Shown in pieces: positions 30,033 through 42,102 of a stretch of DNA of 64,000 bases. A program made the position numbers and the translations under genes. How positions within the stretch are numbered: the first letter of the stretch is position 1; every line of letters starts with the position of its first letter. A model generated the notes under the pieces. That model was not told the origin of the DNA. It made no database searches and was given only the letters and a program-made list of their open reading frames with translations. This stretch comes from Punctularia strigosozonata HHB-11173 SS5 (Eukaryota; Basidiomycota; Agaricomycetes; Corticiales; Punctulariaceae), in the NCBI RefSeq assembly GCF_000264995.1, contig NW_006767439.1:776961-840960 (forward strand), written 5' to 3'.

Positions 30033-30921
30033 TCAACCGAATTTTTTGAGTTCTTCTATTCCTTTTTCTTCCAAACGCATGCCCTGGAGGACCGATTCAA
30101 GTTAGAAATATGCAGAAGTTGCAGACGAAACGTCGTTTACCATCCATTCGGACATCGGGGTAGCGTGCAACTTCTTCTCGTAAAAATCAATTGATGGTTG
30201 ATTCCACTGGACACGGCGTGAGCGGAAGCTACAATCACAAGAATATGGACGATTACCTTCAACACGGACCAATCCATACGCGCACAGTTCTACGATTTTA
30301 AGTTGAGGATCAATACATCGAGGTCGAATCCTTGCACGTACATTCTCCTGGGCTACCTTCGCCAATTCGGCAAATAGAGCTTTGCCTATCCCTTTGCTAC
30401 GCGCCTCAGGGACGACATAAAGATCCTCGAGCTACATGAACATGCTTGGTATCAGTCCTGTGAGCGAAAGTGTTACCCAGCCCGTACTGACGTATAAGCC
30501 AGGTCTCCCGGTCCAAGTGGAGTAGTTGAAGAAATACATCGCCATCCCTAACGGTTCCTTTGGCTCTGCAGCTGTCCCCTCGAAGGCAAGGAGAGTATGC
30601 GCATAGCGCTTTTCGAAGAGATTCTGCCGGAGCTACGGGTGCAGAGATGAATGTCGTATTAACGTTACATATATGGCAGGTACTCACGAGTTCGGGAGTA
30701 GCCTTCACAGATTCCGGTTCCTTCTCATAGGTTGCCTACAGGGACCAATTCGAATCAATGGATTCTGACCACTGTCAAACCGGATTTATCGTACAAGATC
30801 AATGATCAATTTCAGTATGGTGTCCTATGCTGGCCTTGGATCAACTTCGTTGGGCATGTAACAAGGATCATTATTCCCGTACGATGTCATCGACGGTTGC
30901 CGGCCTGATGAAGAAAGGCAT
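30033..30921 (-). CDS. GNAT acetyltransferase, diamine/thialysine N-acetyltransferase-like
   Basis: Eight exons (30921-30883, 30824-30795, 30735-30688, 30632-30492, 30431-30342, 30289-30257, 30206-30141, 30083-30033) close exactly to 165 aa, the usual size of SAT-like enzymes. The frame reads MPFFIRPATVDDI, TILKLIIDLATYEKEPESV, GMAMYFFNYSTWTGRPGLYL, then EDLYVVPEARSKGIGKALFA with the acetyl-CoA loop ARSKGIGKAL, and NCARMDWSVLKWNQPSIDFY. This is the signature of the spermidine/spermine and thialysine acetyltransferase family, which moves acetyl from acetyl-CoA to small amines in the cytosol. The true substrate is uncertain. Exon 2 (30 bp) and exon 6 (33 bp) are very short. Convergent with coactosin, divergent from NAC-beta. 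Confidence 0.92.
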
Positions 30922-31132
30922 CGCAATAGATCGAATGATTTGATGCCGGTGTGTGCTGTAGCAGATGGAGAAAAAGCACTCGCGCTCGTTGCAGAGCGCC
31001 TGTGGCAAGGGGTTGTTTGGTCTTATTTGCCCTCTCGCAACTCTCTTTTCGTCCACCCCGCCGCTCGCTCGTTCGCCCCTCCCTCAAAAGTCTACGCGAG
31101 GATCTACGCATCCTGCCCGAGTCACTCTGAAC
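30922..31132. promoter_or_regulatory. Shared divergent promoter, GNAT gene / NAC-beta
   Basis: 211 bp between divergent start codons, with a pyrimidine-rich tract (31030-31086) directly upstream of the NAC-beta start. Such tracts are common at strongly expressed fungal translation genes. Confidence 0.6.
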
Positions 31133-31913
31133 ATGGACCCCGCAAAACTGGCAAAGCTCCAGGCTGCGGCCGCGGCAAACCGGATCGGTGCGTGCGCGCT
31201 CGGCTACGCGTAACGATCCTCACGGCAAAAGCTAACTTTTGCCTGCGTACCTCATCGTGTTATCTACCGATGCTTCCGCGCGTCGTTATCTACACCGGAC
31301 ACCGTTCCTTTGCGCAAAAAATTGTGACGTCGTTCTCCACATGAAGGTGGAAAGGGCACTGTCCGTCGCAAGGTGGTCCGCAAGACCAAGGCTCCGGCGC
31401 AGGATGACAAAAAGCTCCAGGCCGCGCTCAAGAAGCTGAACGTGCAGCCCATTCCCGGTGTTGAGGAGGTCAACATGTTCAAGGAGGACGGCAACGTTCT
31501 GCACTTCACGGCACCGAAGGGTGAGGCGCCCCGCTTCTTATTTCTCCTTCACGTGCAACCGCCTCCGTATCCGCGCATCTTCGCTTCGCTTCTCGATCGT
31601 CGACGCTGTGAACTGACCATTTCGTTCTTTCTGTTTAGTGCACGCCGCCGTTTCCGCCAACACCTTCGCCATCTACGGCACTGGCCAGAACAAGGAGCTC
31701 ACCGAGCTCGTCCCGGGCATCCTCAACCAGCTCGGCCCCGACTCCCTCGCCTCCCTGCGCAAACTCGCTGAGTCCTACCAGGCGATACAGCAAAGCCAAC
31801 AGCGCCCGCAGGCTGCTGACGAGGAGGACGATGACGATGTTCCCGACCTCGTCGAGAACTTCGACGCCGTCGAGGAGAAGAAGGAGGAGAAGGAGGAGGA
31901 GAAGCTCGACTAA
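31133..31913 (+). CDS. EGD1: Nascent polypeptide-associated complex beta subunit
   Basis: Three exons (31133-31187, 31347-31520, 31639-31913) close to 167 aa. It starts [10 protein letters not shown] and carries the ribosome-binding RRKVVRKTK motif near residue 25, then the NAC domain ([20 protein letters not shown], then [40 protein letters not shown]). The acidic tail ([16 protein letters not shown], then [13 protein letters not shown]) is typical of the beta/BTF3 subunit. NAC binds nascent chains at the ribosome exit tunnel with the alpha subunit. The first intron is long (159 bp) and begins 55 bp into the coding region. Confidence 0.97.
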
Positions 31914-32206
31914 GTGTCGGGAGCTTCGTGTATGGTGTAGGTGGGGGCGAGTCGCCGATGATGACGAGAGGAGGAGGGAGTTCAGTTTCTGAAGTGCTTT
32001 GGTCCGATGCTCTCTGGTTCGCTGTCACCGCATACGACTCGTGTTTACGATGCTTGCATGTACAAAAACTGCATTCCGCAGAGTGGTTTGGGCGCTCATT
32101 TGTGAAACATTTTGTGCATTTCCGGAGTTGCATGCACCTCGTGTCGCGTGAATTTCGTGTAGAAGATGGACGTCCGGAAACAGAGAACGCATCTTGAGTG
32201 GCGACG

Positions 32207-34634
32207 ATGATCGAAACACCTTTACCTTTACATCCCTATCCGTCGACCAAGGCCCAGCAGTCTCTGTCGGCCTCTCGGCTAGCGAAGGTTTATCATTCGA
32301 TAGCTGCATCTTTGGTTCAGACTCTTGCTCTCCCTCCGCAAAAGCAGGATGTTGTTGCGATCCGGAGCTTTGTATCCTCGGTATGTCACTATCGTAGTGT
32401 CGTTGCGATGCCCTGTAACGCCCCTTGATGATAGTATGCCCGTGATGCAGCGCAGCAAGCTTTGAACCAATTGATATGGCCCGAAACCGCTACCAAGAGG
32501 TCCGAGCAAGCAAAAGCCATCCGTGCCCGTACTCTTCGTCTTGCTGAGAGGATTGCCACAACGCAGGATTCGCTCAGTTTGCAAACCCTACTGGACCTTT
32601 CGATTGTATACGGCCCAAAGAACCGATCACGGATTCGTGAACTCTTCTCCTCGGCTTTGAAGTCATCCCCATCCCTCCTACCACTCATCACATCCGAAGC
32701 TGTCCCCGCATTCGCTGCATTACTGTCCCCAGGCAACTCCGGTGGTCTATACGGCCTGCGGAAGACTTCGCATTGCCTTACGTGCCTCCTACACTCATGT
32801 CCGCCTGACGTGCGAAGGATATTTGCGCAAAACATTTCGTTCATGACAGCACTGGGTCGTGCATACGACGAAGGACTCGCGACGATCGCGCGAGACTACG
32901 GTGGACTCCAGCAGATTCTACAATCTCTCGAGTCCGAGAACCAAGATGACTGGCATCGCATTTGGGTGGAGACGAAGGTCGCGTTGATGGACAGCTTCGA
33001 CGCTGCCTTCCGGACCATGTTGCAGGACATGACGGACTCTTCCCCGGGACCCTCCCTCGCAGCGGAGTGCGAGCGCTCCTTTGGCGTCATGTTCGCCCTC
33101 GTGGACCTCCCCGGGTCATCTGCAGCCTCCTCGACGCCGTCGCTCCCTGCCACTCCATTCCTCAACTGCTCCCTGATCGCCGATTACCAATACACGTACG
33201 ATTTATCCAAGATGCTGGCGTCGGTAGTGACAGGGTTGGACGACCCTCGTGTGGATTTGCTAGAATCCATGCTTCGTTCCATGGATACCTCTGGGGAGAA
33301 GTCGCCCGGGCCTCTCAAACTGCTTCTGCGATCGTCAGGGATCGCCGGCGTCAAGCCCATGGGGTCGAAGGCTCCTCCCGCGTCGACGCGCCCGTCGAGC
33401 TCGACCGCCACTCCAGGACGAGCTGCCACTCCGCCCGTGGCCGGTCCTTCGAGCTCCAACGCGGGCGACGTGGATCTGAAGATTACCGAAGTTCTTGATG
33501 TACTCCCGGACCAGTCACCGTCGTATGTTCGTGCGTTATTGCAACTGCCGGACTACGGTACTTCAGAGGCTGTCATTGCGGCCCTGCTAGATGGCCAGGC
33601 CCCATCCGAAGCGGAATTGAACCAAATGATAGCATCTAGTGCCCCACCCGCAGCCTCATCCACATCTGCGCCGATTGAACGAAGGAATGTATTTGACGAC
33701 GAGGTGATAGACCTGAGTCGGATACAGTTTGGCAAAAAGAGGTCAGCCGGTTTCCTTCACGTCCAACGGCAATTCTTAATTCTCAAACCCAGCGACGATG
33801 CCGATACCCTCATCCGTGATCGCTCGTACGTGGACGAGATGAAGGAGGACATTCTCCGCAGAGTAGAGGAGATGGATCTTCTAGACGACGAAGAGGACGC
33901 CGCAAACACACACGGTCTCCGCGCCTCGGACTATGTTTCTGACGATGATGCTGAGCTCGGTAGCCCGGTTAAGTTAAAGGTTCGGGACGGAGAAGATAGC
34001 GAGGAAGAGGACGACGTAGCCGAAGAGCTCGTGAACCAGAGCCGGTCCGCGGGCAAAGAAAGGGAAAAGGAGGATGCGGAGACGATTTTGGAGCTTGCGT
34101 ACATACAAGATCCGGGACTTTTCGACAGGGACGCTCAGACCCGGAGAGGTAAGGGGAGAAGCGACCTCAAGGCGCGGACGGGTGGGTGCATCTCCTTGCG
34201 GAAACGCTATAGGTCGCTCATATTCTACATCCAGGCTGGACGGATGAACAGATCGAAGGGTGGAAGATCATGCTAGACCGTAATGTGAGTCACATCCAAA
34301 TTTGCCATCTGACCGCTTGAATGACTATTGTCCGTTCAAATAGCCCAAGAAAGACAAGATCCTTGCCAAACACGAGTTCCGCGGTAACATGCCTTTACTG
34401 GCTGCGGAATCCAGCGCGGGCGAGACGTCGGAAGGTAACTCCGGTCAACGTGGCAGAGGTGGAGGTCGTGGTGGGCGCGGGCGAGGAGGCGGTAGAGGCA
34501 GAGGTGGGGGGGGAGGCGGAGACTCACAAACAAGGGATCGAGCGTGGAAGGACAAGAATAAGGCAAAGCAAGCGAATCATAACCGGAAGAAAGGGCACGA
34601 CAAAAAGATGGCAAGAGGCGGAGGGCCTTCATAG
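32207..34634 (+). CDS. CUE3: CUE-domain protein of the ASCC2/Cue3 family
   Basis: Five exons (32207-32380, 32435-33741, 33793-34181, 34235-34284, 34344-34634) close to 736 aa. The intron at 33742-33792 is 51 bp and would read through in frame, so it is easily missed; removing it restores FGKKSDDADTLIRDRSY. The N-terminal helical domain spans about residues 1-300. A CUE domain lies near residue 400 (ITEVLDVLPDQSPSYVRALL), followed by an acidic linker. A conserved block with DEQIEGWKIMLDRNPKKDKI precedes a Gly/Arg-rich RGG tail. Cue3/ASCC2 binds ubiquitin on stalled ribosomes as part of the RQT/ASC-1 complex, so a role in ribosome quality control is inferred from family membership. Confidence 0.9.
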
Positions 34635-34918
34635 GGCCTGTTCTACGCCGACTCGCGCATCAGATCATCTGTACACTCGCGCACTCCTATGGCTGGTCCG
34701 TCGCGATCCCAGCAGCAAAGTTTCGGTCGCGTGTGGTGGCGTGTATGAATCGCGGCGCATAGCTAGATATGAATACAGGGTCGGGATATGAGACATGAAA
34801 AAGCATGTGCACTGCCTGGACGGAATCGAGGCAGCCTGAAAAAGATACAACCTGCGGCCGAGGTGGATTGTCTGAATGGTTTTGGTAGGAAATGGGCGTA
34901 ATTGCGCTCATACGTGCC

Positions 34919-35427
34919 CTATGATGGCTCGATCCCGAAGATGCGCTCAGCAAAGCGAGGATCGTGTGTCATTTCGATAACGGAATCCATCAGCTCCATA
35001 TCTAGGGCACGGATGAGCTTTGTATTGGGATACATCCTGAATGCTCACCGAGGGTATGGCCGAAGTGCACGACTGCCATCATCTTTATTGTGCTGGCATC
35101 GACAACGCTGCCTATGATTTCGTAACACTCCTCGGCAAGATGAGCGTCCTGCGGCCAGACGATCTCAGAGACACAGTTCAACGTATGGATAAACAGAGCT
35201 TGACGCGGACCTTAAGGAGCTTGACTGTCACCTCCCCGCCATCAGTCGACCGCACCAGCGCTTCCTGTCCACTGTACTGTAGAGGACGTTCTGTTCAGTC
35301 TCGATGCAGCGGACTGTAATGTCGGACATCGCACAGAGACAACTTTACAAGGAAGTCGTATAGTCTGGCCCGCGTACTGATGTAAGCGATGCGAGTTAAC
35401 GCGCGGGGAACGATGTTCGCCTGACAT
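34919..35427 (-). CDS. RPA3: Replication protein A 14-kDa subunit
   Basis: Four exons (35427-35335, 35276-35211, 35148-35049, 35001-34919) close exactly to 113 aa, the normal RPA3 length. The frame reads MSGEHRSPRVNSHRLHQYAG, QTIRLPCKVVS, STDGGEVTVKLLK, EIIGSVVDASTIKMMAVVHF, then TLDMELMDSVIEMTHDPRFA and ERIFGIEPS. This is the single OB fold of RPA14 with its C-terminal trimerisation helix. It supports single-stranded DNA binding by RPA in the nucleus during replication and repair. Its 3' end is convergent with CUE3 (284 bp apart), and its 5' end is divergent from the AGC kinase (242 bp). Confidence 0.92.
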
Positions 35428-35669
35428 TGAGAGTGGAGGGCAAAGAGACACTTGCTGTCACGCACGCGTTACGCGCCGCGTCGCAGTGACCACTCTCCTC
35501 ACGTGATACCCTCGTTCATTCAATCGAGGATGCGTTGCCTGCGGCGCTCTGACATTGTACGATATCTGGTGCTCAAGCATTCGCCTTCATACGCCGACAG
35601 CTCTCCTTTTTGTACTCGGCAATTCTACAACACTGTCGCAAGTCAATCGCCTGAGCCCCAACCAGATGT
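35428..35669. promoter_or_regulatory. Shared divergent promoter, RPA3 / AGC kinase
   Basis: 242 bp between divergent start codons. The sequence ACGCGTTACGCGCCGCGTCGC at about 35464-35484 is rich in CGCG/ACGCG; one ACGCGT matches the MluI cell-cycle box known from yeast replication genes. That would fit RPA3, but one short match is weak evidence. Confidence 0.55.
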
Positions 35670-38393
35670 ATGTCTCCGTCCTGGACGCAAAGGAAGGCTC
35701 GGTTGCTCTCTCTCTTGGGCCTTGGCAATGATGCGGACGAGGATGCCGAAGGGACGGCGCTAGACCGCATTCTCCATGGCTCGAGTGTCATAGGCAAGAC
35801 ATGTTAGTGTCTGCACGTTCGTCTTCGAGGGTGGCGTGTTCATTCGGCGCATTGGAATAGCGAGAACCCGCGAGATCGATTCGGTGCGGTTCATGGACAA
35901 GGATATCTCCGTCATGGGAACTTTGGACAGAGGCCAGTTTGGCGTGGTGAGCGTGTTCAGCGCAATAGATGGGAGTCCCTCGCTGAGCTTTCCGTGGACA
36001 GATACACATCGTGACATGCAAACTGAATGGCAGGGTATATGTTCGGAAACTGATGGAGAAAAGCGCCGCTCTTCGGTTTCGTGACGTTCGTGCAGCCTGA
36101 AAATATAATCCCCTGCCACTAATGACATTGTTTGTAGCAATGCCGCCCGCAGTTTGAGCGCGATCTTTTGCTGAGAGCAACTCGGAGTTCGGCTCAATGG
36201 GCCCCGCATCTTCTATGCGCATTCCAAACTGAAACCCATCTGAGCCTCGTGATGGATTACGCCGACGGCGGCTCTTTATGGGATGTCCTCCAGTCGAGCC
36301 CCCTGGACGGAAGGTTGAAGGAATCTGATCTCCGCTGGTGGGCCCCGCAGCTCGTAAGCGCTATACATTGGTGCCATGATCAAGGTTTTGCTCATCGGTA
36401 AACAAACTCTTTTTCCTCGGTTCACACTATGCTCAACCTTTTTCAGGGACGTCAAGCCGCACAACTTCGTGGTCACATCGTCCGCACACGTGTTGATGAT
36501 CGATTTCGGCTCGGCTGCACCTCTAGTTCCTGGAACACAATCAATCCCGAAGAAGTACTGTTTGGTGCCATGCGGGACCTGTGATTACATATCTCCCGAA
36601 ATACTCATTGCTCACGAAGATGCGTTAATCAAACTCGAAATGGAGATGGACGAAGACGAGGTTACATCTGTTTCAGTCGATGCGGATATTGACGAGGATG
36701 CCCCTGGATACGGTCTGGAAACAGACTGGTGGAGTCTCGGTGCTATGCTCTATGAGATGGCATATGGAGTAGCACCTTTCTTCGCCGAGAGCATTCGGCA
36801 TACTTATCTGCGGATCATGGATCATGAGGTCAGTGAAGATGCTGTTTCATGATCGTGTGCGGTTCACTCACATGTCTCAAGACAAGCCTTCGATTTACTC
36901 AGACTTCGACTGTATCTGATGTATTTCAAGACTTCATGCGAGGGTATGAAACCGCTTTCGCAGACACAATGTGTGCTGATGGTGATTATCAGTCTGCTGA
37001 AGGAACCGGTAGCACGGCTCGGTCGCCGAGGTGTCAACGACATTATGCAACACCCTTTTTTCAGTGCTGTGAATTGGCAGAACCTCCGCTCTCGTAAGTT
37101 TTCCCCTCGGGAATAACACGATTTCCATGCTTTTGATACTCAAGGCAACGACCAGTTCACCCTCCTACGGATTTGCATCTTCCGGTATTCATGCCTGTGG
37201 AAGCTGGCACCGACGGTCCCAGTTCGTTGGGGCAAGGAACATCCCTCTCTCGCGGCTTCGCATTCTCTGGGTTATTTGAGTCTTCTGTTGGCTCCGGAGT
37301 TTCGCCTTCCATCGCCGTGCTCCGGTCATCGCATGGGTCAAAGCGCGGCGGAGTGCCGGAGACGCCCATCCAACGTTTGAGTAGATCTGTTGGTAAGGAT
37401 CAATCAGCCTCCTTCATTGGCTTCTCGTGGGGACCCTCGAAGTCGGCTTTCGATGCCAACACCCCCACGAGCACACAGGAAACGACCGATGTTGCGCCGT
37501 CCGGATGTACTCCTCAAGCATCTCGGCATATGTCGACGGACGCACTTCACCCATCTCTCACGCCGGACCTGGACCCTGTCAACCTCCCGCCGCTTGGACA
37601 CACGTTCGCGACTCCATTGCGGGGGATACCCACAGGAACGCAGAACACGCTGCCCCGCATGAGTACCCTGCGGAAGCGGCCGGTGTCTGATCGGGAGGCG
37701 ATGAAGCAACTCATTGATTGTGTGGGGATGAGCGCCAGGAAAAAGGTCCTCGAGAGCGGGAGGAAGCCCAGGATCCTCGATGCCAACTTCTTCGAGCAGC
37801 CCAGCCGGACAAACAGCCGAAGGATAAGCTGGGGCTCCACTGGCCCTGCGCGTTTGCCTCCAGCGATCTCGACGGCAACTGGCTCCGGTGGAAGTAGTGC
37901 TCGCACGAGTGTGAAAAAGGAGCTGCGATTTGTGTTTGACACGCCGGAAGATAGCGCCGTGGGGAACACCACGCGCTCGGATCCGTCGTACGCGCCGCCT
38001 TGGGCTCAGACGCTGTGGACATCCCATCATAACCGCGAAGGTCCCATCTCTGCTTCTGAAGGAGAGAGTGAGACAGACATAGAAGCACCGCCTAGTCCCA
38101 GTCCCAGTCCGCGCCCAGGGTCCGTCACGTCCTTCATGTCCAGGCGCAGTAGTACCCCTACTGCTACCATGACGGTTTTCAACATGACTCAGAGTCGAAC
38201 CCTGCCCTCCTTTTCTGATGCCTCTAGCCGGCGCCGGTCTACAATTGCATCCTATTCAAATAACCCCGACCAGGAGGCGTTCTCTAGCGAGAGCGGCCCC
38301 AGGCAGCTCGGCGACCTGGAGCACAGACACAGGAAGCTGATGGACGATATCGAGTCGATACAGCAGCGCTTGAACTCGCTCAGATCCAGGTGA
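35670..38393 (+). CDS. AGC-type Ser/Thr protein kinase (DMPK/citron-like)
   Basis: Eight exons (35670-35802, 35861-35946, 36002-36085, 36138-36397, 36447-36828, 36882-36943, 36993-37093, 37156-38393) close exactly to 781 aa. Kinase motifs in order: glycine loop [10 protein letters not shown], lysine in VYVRKLMEK, alpha-C glutamate in QFERDLL, catalytic loop HRDVKPHNF, metal site DFGSAAPL, P+1 region [11 protein letters not shown] and [12 protein letters not shown]. All key residues are present, so it should be active. Between PEIL and DWWSLG sits an acidic insert of about 45 residues ([10 protein letters not shown] and onward). The C-terminal about 400 residues are disordered and Ser/Pro-rich, ending in a short coiled coil. 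By family it may act in cytokinesis or morphogenesis. Confidence 0.88.
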
Positions 38394-38901
38394 TATGAGG
38401 TGTACGCTCGGCACTGCATACTTCATTCCTAGACGTAACGCGTCTCCGGTTTGCCCCTCCATCAGAGATCGACTGCCCGAGATCCTTGTGTCACCCGCCA
38501 GGCGCCAGAGGCTCCATGATCCGCCCGCCTTGCTCTCTTCGTTCGCTCGTCCAGCCATCCAATCTGTGCCGCCACCACTCGTCCATACGGATGGCCATAT
38601 TGCGAGGCGATCCGTCGAAGACAAAAACGAACAAACGATCTGCGACTACTCCTATGTGGCTCCTACTCGGCTGCGGCCCGTGTACACCTACAACGCTATA
38701 TTCCCAGCAGAAAGGACAGGCAATCAGCTTTGAATGTGTCTTGTGTTGCTTGTATAGCTGTGATTTGCTCGGCTGTACGTCGCAATATCATAATGCACGT
38801 GTTTTGACTGGATGTATTTACATCACATGCGGAGCAGTGCTCAATGTAATACCCTGTATTTGCATAATACGTACATTTTCAACTTTCGTCTTTCCAATAC
38901 C
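38394..38901. other. Convergent 3' intergenic region
   Basis: About 508 bp between the kinase and SDR genes with no coding signal. Confidence 0.5.
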
Positions 38902-40254
38902 CTACCTACGGTGAGCAATGATCGCGCTGGCCTGGTTAGTAGGCAGAACGTATATCTCGGCAATGTTGACGTGAGCTGCGATCCATGGTGAGTGAAGATC
39001 GGGTACACCGGATGAGACTCGATCTTACGCGGACGGGACGCGGCCCATACGATCTCTTCAGCAATGTCTTGCGCAACAACTGTAAATGATAGGGTTTTTG
39101 AGCTGCTGTTCAATCATACTTCATTTGACTCACGAGGATCGAGGCCCTCGTAAACCTGGAAGTATATGTGAGCAGGGTTCGGAACGATGATAAGCCCGAT
39201 GTGATGACTACCTTGTCCGCAGCGGCCTTGTCACCGCGGAAGCGAACGATCGAGAACTCCGTCTCGACCATGCCAGGCTGAACCTTCGTCACGCGAATCG
39301 GAGTCGAGACGAGCTCGCGCATGAGTGATCCAGTGAAAGCGCGCAGAGCATGCTTTGTAGCGCAGTAGATGCTACCTGCAGACAATTGAATCAACGAAGG
39401 GTTAACGAGTGGATAGCAGATGAACTCGCCGCCCACGTAGGGTTCCCGCCCAGCAACGCTACCGAGGTTGATAACATGGCCCTTGTTCCTTGCCTTGAAC
39501 TCTGCCAATTCATGAGTCGAGGGCAAACGGTGGAGCACCGAAACGTACCTCGAACAAACAGCTGCGTCATAGCAATCAATCCGAAAACATTGGTCGCGAA
39601 CATTGCTAGGGTCATTCTCAGGGATCTATACGTGAGGTTGTAGCCTCGGGTGAATACCTTCGATGTCGGGTTCCGCGATGTCGCCGACTTGCTCTCTCCC
39701 GTGAACGAAACCCGCGTTGTTGACTATGACACAACATAGTCAAAGCGAGCTCCGTGTGTGATATGGCAGTAACTGACCGAGAACGTCAACGTCGCGCAGT
39801 TCTGAAGGAATCTTATCGAGAAGTCCCGCAACCTGCGCTTTGTCCGATACATCGAGCTGGATAGCAGCGAATTTACCACCCTCAGCGACACCAGCCGCCT
39901 TGTGCGCGGCCGAGCATTCAGCTACGACCTTCTGCAGCGCTTCCGCTCGACGAGCCAGCAGAACGACGTTCGCGCCGCCCTGTCAAATGGTCATTGATAT
40001 TCAGCGTATTGAAGCCAGGACACGTCCGGCGTACCTTGGCAAAGAGTACTGCTGTTGCCTTGTAGACGCATTATCAGGAGACCTTAGCTTTACCGACCCC
40101 GACGAATCCTGGTTGAACTCTTACAGCTCCGATCCCCTGAGTGTTATCAGAATCCGTTCCTCAGTGGTATGGGGTCGGAAAAGATCCTCACCGCACTAGC
40201 ACCCGTGATGACAACGGTCTTCCCAAGCAAACGAGAGGCGTTGAAGACCGACAT
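38902..40254 (-). CDS. Short-chain dehydrogenase of the Ydf1 (YMR226C) type
   Basis: About eleven exons joined by short introns. The protein starts MSVFNASRLLGKTVVITGAS and goes on AGIGAATAVLFAKGGANVVL, giving the cofactor motif TGASxGIG. NNAGFVHG, the catalytic serine in INLGSVAG and the YCATK pair follow, and it ends NQASAIIAHRR at about 270 aa. The mix of residues after beta-2 (LLARRAE) favours NADPH. Yeast Ydf1 oxidises 3-hydroxy acids such as L-allo-threonine in the cytosol; that substrate range is inferred. One intron (39429-39376) must use a GC donor (G/GCGAGT) with a normal CAG acceptor to keep the SDR frame. It is divergent from FYV10, with 218 bp between starts. Confidence 0.9.
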
Positions 40255-40472
40255 GACGGAGGGCTCAAGGAACGAGATCCAAAAGGCAAGGTAGAAAGAC
40301 AGATACGAAGAGTACCTTGAGCTTTATCTGATGTTGCATAATTATGAGTAGTGGAAGACGCGACGGCTTGCCGTCGGCTTCCGCTCGTAGCTGGGAACCG
40401 CCGTCACGCAACACCACAGGTTGCCTAAAGCCTCAACTTGCTTCACACCGCGGAACGCGCAACCACTCAATC
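40255..40472. promoter_or_regulatory. Shared divergent promoter, SDR gene / FYV10
   Basis: 218 bp between two divergent start codons. There is no TATA box and no other gene. It includes a direct CGGCTTGCCGTCGGCTTCCG-type duplication near 40360-40385. Confidence 0.55.
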
Positions 40473-42102
40473 ATGGCTTTCACGAAGAATGTGGAGGGTA
40501 TGATGCTCCTGGAACAACCATTTGCACGAGTGCGCGACCACACACCTGAGTCGTGCGTCCGGGGTTACTCATGCGTGATACATAGGTTCCGTATGAGAAC
40601 TACCGGAAGGTATTCAGGACTCAGCAGAAGAACATAGAGAAAGAGATCGGGGCGATACAGACGGCTGCGAGCGACCTTGCCAAGAATGCGCAAGGGTCAT
40701 TGAATCCGCAGGGGACGCTGAAGTCTATTGACGGCATGATAGGGAGGGTGGAGTCTCTGAAGCGGAAGGCATGCATGCACCCATCGTGTATGCGCTCGAG
40801 TGCTTATGTGTATGCTTCGAAATTAGCTTTCAGACTTGGAACAGTCCGCGGGCAGACCCACGCAGGATGTTATGCGCGAGCGGTATCAACATTTAGCCGT
40901 CATTGAGTCGCCTACGACGTCCGATGCAGAATACAGCCAGTGGGCAGAAAAGCGATTGGATCGCTGGATCGTCGACTGGGCGCTCCGCACTGGCAAGGAG
41001 AAGACGGCTCGGATCATCGCGCAACAGAAGGACATCGAGGTATGCAAGCGGCTCGAGTTTATTGAGGCAAATCTCTGACTTGCGCTGCAGACGCTAGTTG
41101 ACATTGACTTGTTCATGGATATACATCGTGTGGAACACGCCTTGGCACATCAAAGTTGCACGGAGGCGCTCGCCTGGTGCAGTGAGAACAAGACGGCGCT
41201 GCGGAAGATCAAGGTACGTATTCACGCGTGCTGAATGCGGAGCGCTGTGACGGACCTCCCTCCAGAGCACACTCGAGTTCGAGCTTCGTCTCCAAGAATA
41301 CATTGAACTGTGCCGTGCCCGCAGGAAGGAAGACGCGATCGCTTACACTAAAAAGCACCTCGTTACCTGGCAGGAGACCCATCTTGCGCAAATTAGACAG
41401 GCATTAGGCCTGCTGGCCTTCCCACCCGCCACCACATGCGGTCCCTACAAAGTGAGGGTCATTCTTCCGCATATAGCAGTTGATCCGTGTTCATCCGGTT
41501 GCAGCGCCTGTACGACCCCTCACGATGGGATGTCCTCGTCCAGTCGTTCCGGACGGCGATATACACGCTGAATACCCTTCCCTCAGAGCCGCTCCTGAAT
41601 TTATCCATGTATGCGGGGCTCTCGGCACTCAAACTTCCCGCTTGTTACGATGAGCACATGAAGAGTGTTGACTGCCCTGTGTGTGATCCAGCTCTCGGTC
41701 AGCTTGCGAAAGAGGTCCCTGCGAGTCATCACGTCAACTCCAGCATCGTGTGCAGTATCACTGGCAAGATCATGGACGAGGACAACATGCCCATGGCTCT
41801 GCCGAACGGATACGTATACTCGAAAGAGGTGAATGACCATGCTAACTCTGCTTGTTCTGGAACATTTCATCCTCGATTGTCATGGGTCATGCGGTTCTTC
41901 CGCTTGCGCGGGTCCGCAGCACTGTCTACCCTATTCCCTGCGTGGATGCATCCGATCTCGCTCTTTATCTGCGTTGCCGGTTGCTGACGAGAGATTCTAG
42001 GCTCTGCAAGAAATGGCGGCTAAGAACGACGGACAGGTTACTTGCCCACGAACCGGGTATACCTGCGATTTCTCCGACCTGCGCAAGGTTTTCATCTCAT
42101 GA
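40473..42102 (+). CDS. FYV10: GID/CTLH E3 ligase subunit Fyv10/Gid9 (MAEA)
   Basis: A multi-exon gene read from the ATG at 40473 to the TGA at 42100. Blocks in order: MAFTKNVEGMMLLEQPFARV, PYENYRKVFRTQQKNIEKEI, TGKEKTARIIAQQKDIETLV (LisH-like to CTLH), VEHALAHQSCTEALAWCSEN, STLEFELRLQEYIELCRARR (CRA), then a degenerate RING. The RING reads SSIVCSITGKIMDEDNMPMA and LPNGYVYS, then VTCPRTGYTCDFSDLRKVFI. This order and the non-canonical RING identify the MAEA/Fyv10 subunit, which with Rmd5 forms the ubiquitin ligase core that degrades gluconeogenic enzymes. The second intron (about 40804-40849) was placed by frame and is the least certain boundary. Confidence 0.92.
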
